Of a stretch of DNA of 64,000 nt, positions 63,111 through 64,000 are shown in pieces; the stretch's first letter is position 1; each line of letters starts with the position of its first letter. The stretch comes from Symbiodinium natans (taxonomy: Eukaryota > Sar > Dinophyceae > Suessiales > Symbiodiniaceae), in the NCBI GenBank assembly GCA_905221605.1, contig CAJNDS010001147.1, forward strand, positions 681,713 to 745,712, read 5' to 3'. The notes beneath the pieces are model-generated. The model did no database searches, was not told the origin of the DNA, and saw only the letters and a program-made list of their open reading frames with translations. Position numbers and translations under genes: made by a program.

Positions 63111-64000
63111 ATGTATAGGGCAGGGTGCAGATGCTCGATCATTGGAGGTTGTCGCTCTTGGTCTGTCTTTGCGAAATGCGAAGCTGCTGTCGCTTTTGGA
63201 CATCCGGTTTCGCGAAATGCCAAGTGTCCTCGCGCCTGCAAGGCCTGGCCGCTACATCGCCGCTGTTTTTTACGGTGCGCGCGCAGGCCCGACAAGTCGA
63301 CCGGCCACTGTATGACTCCAATTTTGGGGGACAGCTCTTCGGATTACATGGTGGCAACGTTTCGGCCGCAATCGCCGGCCGAGAGGCTGGCCGCAAAAAG
63401 GCCGCTCTTTCGCGGTGTAATCACCCGCCTGAGAGGCCTGCTAGCTGCTATATAGGGCAGCTATGCGGCCTTGCATCTGTCTTGTTTCCCTTCTCGCTAT
63501 CTTTCCTCGTATCTGTCCATTCTCCTTTTCTGCCATCTCTCCTCATATCTGTCCTCGTTCCTATCGTATCCTTTCCTATCTCACTGAGAGGTACTGTAGT
63601 AGAACTTAGGACTTTAACCTTTTGGGTTTTTGCAGAAACTACAATAAGGAGCCCAAAAGTTAAACTTTCACGAGGGGTTCAGAAGTCAGCCAAAAAGAAC
63701 GCTGTTGTTGCCGGTGCCACTCAGGGTGGGGAAATTAACACATGCCTCTTGCCCGAATCGATCCAATGTCCTATCGACATCGAGATTTCGGTTTAATTTT
63801 GCCGCCATTCGACGCGATTTCCCGATTCCCCACTTCCCACCTCCCACCTTCTCCCACTTCACCTCCACCTCAGCCCCGCTTGTGAGCCACCATGAGCCAC
63901 CTCAGCCTCCCCTCGCTCTCTATGTCTCCAGCCTGGAAGGTGGGGGGGAGGCTGGGAGGTGGGGAGTGGTAGGAGGGAGGTGGGAGGTTTAGGGGCTGAA
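63111..64000. other. Non-coding right end
   Basis: No gene recognised. A 13-14 bp inverted repeat (TTTAACCTTTTGGG at 63613 with CCCAAAAGTTAAA at 63652) could form a hairpin; the last 60 bases are G-rich. Confidence 0.4.

Noticed and set aside
1-64000. CRISPR arrays, rRNA genes, tRNA genes and spliced-leader sequences
   Set aside because: None was found by eye; the regular repeats are telomere-like or microsatellite units, and no full dinoflagellate leader sequence was seen.

Overview
The window looks like nuclear DNA of a dinoflagellate, most likely of the Symbiodiniaceae type. Four kinds of evidence support this. Plant-type telomere units (CCCTAAA or TTTAGGG) recur as interstitial arrays about a dozen times. 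The introns I can reconstruct use GC donors about as often as GT donors and often repeat AG|G at both junctions. A bacterial-type enzyme gene has no introns and carries a presequence. Scattered exons encode a Trp-Cys-Cys repeat module that I associate with dinoflagellate predicted proteins. This assignment is an inference from sequence character, not a database match.

Layout. Positions 1-6532 are the 3' part of a DIRS-like retrotransposon. It holds the RNase H end of a reverse transcriptase, a degenerate region with weak C5-methyltransferase-like motifs, a Tpt1/KptA-like (RNA 2'-phosphotransferase/ADP-ribosyltransferase) domain, a small protein with hydrophobic segments and a Cys/His zinc motif, and a tyrosine recombinase with a full catalytic set. 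A 76-bp direct repeat follows. Nine copies of a 22-nt bulged hairpin lie through this element; their arms vary but always stay complementary. I found none in the other 57 kb.

Positions about 6.5-51 kb are gene-poor. They hold isolated or broken exons of the WCC-module family, a segmental duplication of such exons, interstitial telomere arrays, microsatellites, short inverted-repeat elements (one with a 6-bp target-site duplication), and a 500-bp AT-rich island.

Positions 51.2-56.7 kb hold a multi-exon gene for a two-RRM RNA-binding protein of Musashi/DAZAP1/hnRNP type. It has a 410-bp telomere-like array in the intron region between the two RRMs. Positions 58.3-60.2 kb hold an intronless gene for sulfoacetaldehyde acetyltransferase (Xsc) with a probable mitochondrial presequence, which points to dissimilation of C2 sulfonates to acetyl phosphate and sulfite. 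Positions 61.8-62.6 kb hold three phase-compatible exons of an unrecognised single-pass membrane protein.

The best candidates for something undescribed are the covarying hairpin family in the retroelement and the element's unusual domain set (Tpt1-like domain, zinc/membrane ORF, tyrosine recombinase).
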